Below, in pieces: positions 60,462-64,000 of a stretch of 64,000 bases of DNA (the first letter of the stretch is position 1; every line of letters starts with the position of its first letter). The position numbers and the translations under genes were made by a program. Under the pieces are notes generated by a model, which saw nothing but the letters and a program-made list of their open reading frames with translations, made no database searches and was not told where the DNA came from. The DNA comes from Alteromonas_E sp965248545. Its GTDB lineage: Bacteria > Pseudomonadota > Gammaproteobacteria > Enterobacterales > Alteromonadaceae. The stretch covers positions 2,046,001 through 2,110,000 of the forward strand of contig OZ252110.1 of NCBI GenBank assembly GCA_965248545.1, in the 5' to 3' direction.

Positions 60462-60923
60462 ATGACCAATATTCACACTATCTGCGATATCAAGCAACGC
60501 AATGGTTCTCTTAAGGTGACCGTAGAGGGCCCGATCTTTATTGCCGAATTCACGGGAGCGTGTAGCGTGAAGATTGCAGAAGGTTTTTACCAAGCGGTAA
60601 AGGACGCCCTCGCCGTGTTACCTGCAGATGGCTGGTGTTACCTCAGTTCATCCAAAAATTATGTTGCGGCGTTACCTGAAGTTGAGCGGATTTACACTAA
60701 AACCTACAGCTTGTGCATGCAAAACGGTTGTATGGTGGAAGCATACTGCATGCCTTCGGCTGTTGGTTTAGCCCAGGTGGATAAATCCCGCAAGGCTTGT
60801 GGCGTTGATACACCTATCAAAGAGCTCTCCTTTGAAACACTCGAGGATGCCAAATACTTTCTGTTATCGACGCTAGAGCACATCAAGACGCACAGAGAGC
60901 ATCGAGCCACCCAAAACAATTAG
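60462..60923 (+). CDS. Hypothetical protein, possible SpoIIAA/STAS-like
   Basis: 153 aa from ATG 60462; an upstream GTG at 60414 lies inside the terminator and is rejected. Soluble, with several cysteines, among them SLCMQNGCMVEAYC (about residues 84-97). The beta-alpha pattern resembles the hypothetical protein at 39084-39590, both of about 150-170 aa, but there is no clear sequence identity. Convergent with yihY. Function unknown. Confidence 0.65.
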   Translation: MTNIHTICDIKQRNGSLKVTVEGPIFIAEFTGACSVKIAEGFYQAVKDALAVLPADGWCYLSSSKNYVAALPEVERIYTKTYSLCMQNGCMVEAYCMPSAVGLAQVDKSRKACGVDTPIKELSFETLEDAKYFLLSTLEHIKTHREHRATQNN

Positions 60924-60932
60924 TTGACGGTG

Positions 60933-61820
60933 TTATTGAGTCGGCGCCATACCCTCAGAGGTCTGATCGGGTGAGGACTTTTGCTCTTCAAACACTTCGG
61001 TTACTGAACAGGTAAATTCGGCGCCAAGCAGGACTACTATCCAAGACAAATAGACCCAGACAAACAAGATCGGAATGACCGCTAATGCGCCGTATATCAG
61101 TTCATATTGTGGAAAATTAGTGACGTATAAGGAAAATCCTTTCTTACACAACTCAAACAATAAGGTCGACAGTATGGCACCACTGATTGCAAATTTGAAA
61201 GGAACACGTCGGTTGGGAACCAGCATATATAAAATCAAAAAAGCAGCGATAGCGGTAAGACTAGGAACCATTTTCAGTAAAAGTGTACCCAGTCCTGGCG
61301 TATATTCCTCTGCAAAGTTTGCCAAACCGATCAGGTATGAGCTGACCACAACACTAGAGCCCATCAGTAATGGTCCTAAAGTAATCACCATCCAATAAAT
61401 TGCAAAAGTATAAACCAGAGGCCGCTCGCTGGGGGTTCGCCAAATAGCATTGAGGGTCTTGTCGATGTTCATGATCAGTAAAAGGGCCACTACTAATAGT
61501 GACAAAATCCCTACAGCACCCATCTGTGAGGCATTCCCAACAAATTCTCCGATATATTGCTGTACCACGTCGCCTGACGCCGGTACAAAATTATTGAAAA
61601 TGAAATCTTGGATTTTCTCACGTGCATGCGAAAAGGCGGGGAACGCCGACATTAAGGTGAAAAAAACCATAATGAAAGGCACCAACGATAACAGTGATAC
61701 GTAGGCTAGGTGCCCAGCTGAAACCGTAATGCGGTCGTCCCTACAACGAACCGCAAACGTCTTTAATAAGGTTAACAATTTGGGTTGGATTCGATGCCAG
61801 TAGGCAAGTACTGAAGCCAT
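60933..61820 (-). CDS. yihY: YihY/BrkB family inner-membrane protein
   Basis: 295 aa with six hydrophobic segments; motif VSAGHLAYVSLLSLVPFIMV at the N-terminus and FVWVYLSWIVVLLGAEFT at the C-terminus are typical of the family once misnamed RNase BN. The cytoplasmic C-terminal tail is short. In E. coli yihY lies next to dtd and yiiD; here they are about 1.5 kb apart. Function unclear. Confidence 0.92.
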   Translation of the reverse strand: MASVLAYWHRIQPKLLTLLKTFAVRCRDDRITVSAGHLAYVSLLSLVPFIMVFFTLMSAFPAFSHAREKIQDFIFNNFVPASGDVVQQYIGEFVGNASQMGAVGILSLLVVALLLIMNIDKTLNAIWRTPSERPLVYTFAIYWMVITLGPLLMGSSVVVSSYLIGLANFAEEYTPGLGTLLLKMVPSLTAIAAFLILYMLVPNRRVPFKFAISGAILSTLLFELCKKGFSLYVTNFPQYELIYGALAVIPILFVWVYLSWIVVLLGAEFTCSVTEVFEEQKSSPDQTSEGMAPTQ

Positions 61821-61861
61821 AAAACCTATCGGGTCAATTTCGTTAGGACCACAGTGTAGCG

Positions 61862-62746
61862 CTAATTTTGTCTTAGTCCTAACATATGACAGATTGCATA
61901 GCTCAATTCACTTCGATTAAGTGTGTAGAAATGGAAGTGCTTCACACCTTCGTTAGCCAATACTTTCACCATATCCATGGCAATATTGGCACCGAGTAGG
62001 TTACGCGTGGTTTGGTCGCCCTCATCCAAGCCATCAAAGTGTTTATGCAGCCATGTGGGAACATGAACATTGGTCATTTCGGCAAATCGCAATAAGGTTT
62101 GATAGTTTGTTACGGGCAGGATCCCCGGAACGATATCTAAATCAATACCTGTTGCTGCTGCGCGATCCCTAAACCGCAAAAATGTACTGGTATCAAAAAA
62201 GAATTGAGTTATCGCTTCGGTGGCACCCGCTTCATTTTTACGCTTAAGGTTAAGTAGATCGAATTGATCATTGGGGGCTTCAGGATGCTTCTCTGGATAG
62301 GCAGCCACAGAAATATCGAAATCTGCAACTTCTTTGAGTAGATGTACCAAGTCAGATGCATACATATCGGGCTTACCTGCACCTGGTGGCAAATCTCCGC
62401 GCAAGGCGACGATCCGCTTAATGCCGTTGTCCCAGTAGTCTTGCGCGATACGTTTAAGTTCGTTCCGGGACGCGTCTACACAGGTCAAGTGTGGTGCAGC
62501 TTGGACACCTGTTTGTTGTTGGATCTGTTTAACAATGTCATGAGTCCGGTCGCGCTCACCACTGTTCGCACCGTAGGTCACCGACATATACGCTGGGTTT
62601 AAGGGCGCGAGACGGTCGATAGATTTCCACAGCGTCTGCTCCATCTTTTCCGTTTTTGGCGGAAAGAATTCGAAAGACACATTAATGCCTTGGAGTTCAG
62701 AAATTGATTGATTTAGGGCATCAATACCCTGTGCATAGGAAACCAT
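61862..62746 (-). CDS. metF: Methylenetetrahydrofolate reductase
   Basis: 294 aa from ATG 62746 (MVSYAQGIDALNQSI), close to E. coli MetF. FAD enzyme reducing methylene-THF to methyl-THF for methionine synthesis. VSFEFFPPKTEKMEQTLW, SVTYGANSGERDRTH and ALRGDLPPGAGKP are conserved. Divergent to metJ with tandem met boxes in between, so it is very likely repressed by MetJ-SAM. Confidence 0.97.
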   Translation of the reverse strand: MVSYAQGIDALNQSISELQGINVSFEFFPPKTEKMEQTLWKSIDRLAPLNPAYMSVTYGANSGERDRTHDIVKQIQQQTGVQAAPHLTCVDASRNELKRIAQDYWDNGIKRIVALRGDLPPGAGKPDMYASDLVHLLKEVADFDISVAAYPEKHPEAPNDQFDLLNLKRKNEAGATEAITQFFFDTSTFLRFRDRAAATGIDLDIVPGILPVTNYQTLLRFAEMTNVHVPTWLHKHFDGLDEGDQTTRNLLGANIAMDMVKVLANEGVKHFHFYTLNRSELSYAICHMLGLRQN

Positions 62747-62769
62747 AATCTTAAATACTTTTTGCAAAT

Positions 62770-62785
62770 GGACGTTTAGACGTCT
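62770..62785. promoter_or_regulatory. Tandem met boxes (MetJ operator)
   Basis: Two adjacent 8-bp boxes: GGACGTTT (62770-62777, 6/8) and AGACGTCT (62778-62785, perfect consensus), 24 bp upstream of metF. MetJ binds tandem boxes cooperatively; the site lies between metF and metJ and probably serves metF, perhaps also metJ. Confidence 0.85.
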
Positions 62786-62849
62786 AAATTAAATGTTAAG
62801 CATCTATGAGTCAAGTATTGGTTTAGGAAATTACACTAGGCATGGTTGA

Positions 62850-62877
62850 TTGACCTTTGCTTCACAGGCGTTAGAAT
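62850..62877 (+). promoter_or_regulatory. metJ promoter
   Basis: TTGACC (62850-62855), 16-nt spacer, TAGAAT (62872-62877); start near 62884, 35 nt before the metJ ATG. Confidence 0.65.
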
Positions 62878-62918
62878 TTGCGACGCTAAATCGAATAATG
62901 ACAACAAAAGGCGACCGA

Positions 62919-63248
62919 ATGGCAGAGTGGAATGGCAAATATATTCATCCGTATGCGGAGCATGGCAAAAAGAGTGAACAAGTCAAAAAGGTCACCGTGT
63001 CGATTCCGATTAATGTATTGAAGGTGCTCACTGATGAGCGTACAAGACGTCAAATCAACAATTTACGCCACGCCACGAATTCAGAATTACTGTGTGAAGC
63101 TTTCCTGCATGCCTTTACCGGGCAACCATTGCCAAACGATGATGATTTGAAAAAGGACAATCAGCATCGCATTCCTGCTGAAGCCAGAGCCATCATGCGT
63201 GAAATGGGTATTGATGAAAGTGATATAGATTCTCTAGATGAATCATAA
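62919..63248 (+). CDS. metJ: Methionine repressor MetJ
   Basis: 109 aa from ATG 62919 (MAEWNGKYIHPYAEHGKKSE), which aligns with E. coli MetJ. Ribbon-helix-helix repressor using S-adenosylmethionine as corepressor; beta-strand KKVTVSIPINVLKVL and the helix TDERTRRQINNLRHATNSE are strongly conserved. An upstream in-frame start at 62850 lies in the promoter and is rejected. Terminator follows. Confidence 0.97.
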   Translation: MAEWNGKYIHPYAEHGKKSEQVKKVTVSIPINVLKVLTDERTRRQINNLRHATNSELLCEAFLHAFTGQPLPNDDDLKKDNQHRIPAEARAIMREMGIDESDIDSLDES

Positions 63249-63267
63249 CATTTATAACTTGATTGCA

Positions 63268-63298
63268 TAAAAAAACGCCGGCTAATCCGGCGTTTTTT
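63268..63298 (+). terminator. Bidirectional terminator between metJ and the malic enzyme gene
   Basis: AAAAAACGCCGG-CTAAT-CCGGCGTTTTTT, stem ACGCCGG/CCGGCGT with A and T runs on both sides. It can serve both convergent genes. Confidence 0.9.
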
Positions 63299-63333
63299 GT
63301 ATTTACACGTGTTATGAGCCTAAGCTCATTTGG

Positions 63334-64000
63334 TTATTCCATATAACCTTCAGGCACTGCTTCTAATCTGGCCACACCTGAATCAATTGCAGCTTGGGCT
63401 ACGGCTTTGGCAATTGTCGGTAGTAAGCGCGGATCCATTGGTTTGGGAATGATATAGTCTTTACCAAATGTCAGGCTGTCTGTGTGGCTAGCATCCAATA
63501 CAGCTTGAGGTACTTCTAATTTGGAGACTTGGCGAATAGCCTCAACTGCCGCTACTTTCATCTCATCGTTGATCGCTGTCGCTCTAACATCCAGCGCGCC
63601 ACGGAAGATAAATGGGAAGCAAAGTACATTGTTTACCTGATTTGGATAATCTGAACGACCTGTCGCCATGATCAAGTCTTGACGGACTTCGTGTGCAAGC
63701 TCAGGCTTAATTTCTGGATCTGGATTAGAGCAGGCAAACACAATTGGGTTGGGCGCCATAAGACTGAGGGTTTCAGGTGGCAATAAGTCAGGGCCCGAAA
63801 CACCAACAAAGATATCCGCGCCATCCATGACGTCATCAAGCGTGCGCTTGTCTGTGTTATTGGCGAAAAGTTTCTTGTGATCGGTCAAATCATCGCGGCG
63901 TGTATGGATAACGCCTTTGCGATCCAGCATGTAAATTTTTTCACGTTGCGCTCCGCATTTTATCAGTAGCTCCATACATGCAACGGCGGCTGCACCAGCA
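63334..64000 (-). CDS. Malic enzyme, C-terminal part (start outside window)
   Basis: At least 221 residues, open at the window edge. The upstream frame reads GAGAAAVAC before MELLIKCGA, the NAD(P)-binding loop. Downstream VFACSNPDPEI and NNVLCFPFIFRGALDV are typical of malic enzyme. The protein ends at VPEGYME without the phosphotransacetylase-like extension of E. coli MaeB, so it is the short bacterial type. Cofactor preference (NAD or NADP) cannot be told. It decarboxylates malate to pyruvate. Confidence 0.93.
   Translation of the reverse strand, partial: AGAAAVACMELLIKCGAQREKIYMLDRKGVIHTRRDDLTDHKKLFANNTDKRTLDDVMDGADIFVGVSGPDLLPPETLSLMAPNPIVFACSNPDPEIKPELAHEVRQDLIMATGRSDYPNQVNNVLCFPFIFRGALDVRATAINDEMKVAAVEAIRQVSKLEVPQAVLDASHTDSLTFGKDYIIPKPMDPRLLPTIAKAVAQAAIDSGVARLEAVPEGYME

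Noticed and set aside
62850..62918. Longer MetJ start
   Set aside because: The extra 23 codons coincide with the metJ promoter, and ATG 62919 matches the conserved MetJ N-terminus.
1..64000. CRISPR arrays, transposases, prophage genes, tRNA or rRNA genes
   Set aside because: Looked for direct repeat-spacer patterns, IS ends, integrase motifs and tRNA-like cloverleafs by eye; none was found. A tRNA scan would be needed to exclude a missed tRNA.

Overview
The window looks like chromosomal DNA of a marine gammaproteobacterium of the Alteromonadales type, with moderate GC and mostly vertically inherited core genes. The reasons are the rpoC-rpsL-rpsG-fusA-tuf order, the panB/panC/folK/pcnB/gluQ/dksA/sfsA block, rsmD/ftsY/ftsE/ftsX/rpoH, metJ/metF, a PanP-type aspartate decarboxylase, an NhaD sodium/proton antiporter and the regulators of the proteobacterial dedicated sortase (Pds) system. 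This taxonomic call is inference from gene content. I saw no rRNA, tRNA, CRISPR array, transposase or prophage.

Layout: 1-7.9 kb carries the 3' four fifths of rpoC and the str operon (rpsL, rpsG, fusA, tuf). 7.9-8.1 kb is a cluster of small palindromes. 8.1-22.8 kb is an accessory signalling region: a solute-binding protein with a propeller diguanylate cyclase, a DUF3369 response regulator with a GAF histidine kinase, a cupredoxin / GGDEF-EAL / outer-membrane protein operon, a second periplasmic binding protein and an S9 peptidase. 22.9-26.7 kb holds a CNNM/CBS transporter-like protein, a zinc-finger protein, DoxX, pirin and a LysR regulator. 26.7-33.9 kb holds pdsR and pdsS, an M23-like peptidase, a DsbA-family protein, the remnant of an alpha/beta hydrolase, nhaD behind a structured leader, and pdsO. 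34.1-37.2 kb has an ABC exporter, a TrmB-like methyltransferase and a degenerate EAL protein. 37.4-47.1 kb is pantothenate/folate synthesis and RNA housekeeping. 47.2-55.8 kb is yhgN-yjaG, rsmD/ftsYEX and rpoH, with two EAL-HDOD genes inserted between ftsX and rpoH. 55.8-64 kb is purT, fabY-dtd-pip, small envelope genes, yihY, metF/metJ and the start-less end of a malic enzyme gene.

How the genes work together: panP (beta-alanine), panB and panC together supply pantothenate. DksA and rpoH provide global control, and the str promoter has the GC-rich discriminator expected of a stringently controlled promoter. At least five proteins carry GGDEF or EAL-type domains, so c-di-GMP signalling dominates the accessory part. 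MetJ very likely controls metF and itself through tandem met boxes at 62770-62785.

Most notable: a terminator/antiterminator-like leader before nhaD; a Pds locus with regulators and PdsO but no sortase or target gene in the window; a pcnB gene whose best start is a non-AUG codon (AUC/AUU), as in E. coli; a cupredoxin-GGDEF/EAL-barrel operon; an SBP-cyclase pair without a transporter; and an unlisted 170-bp alpha/beta hydrolase remnant.
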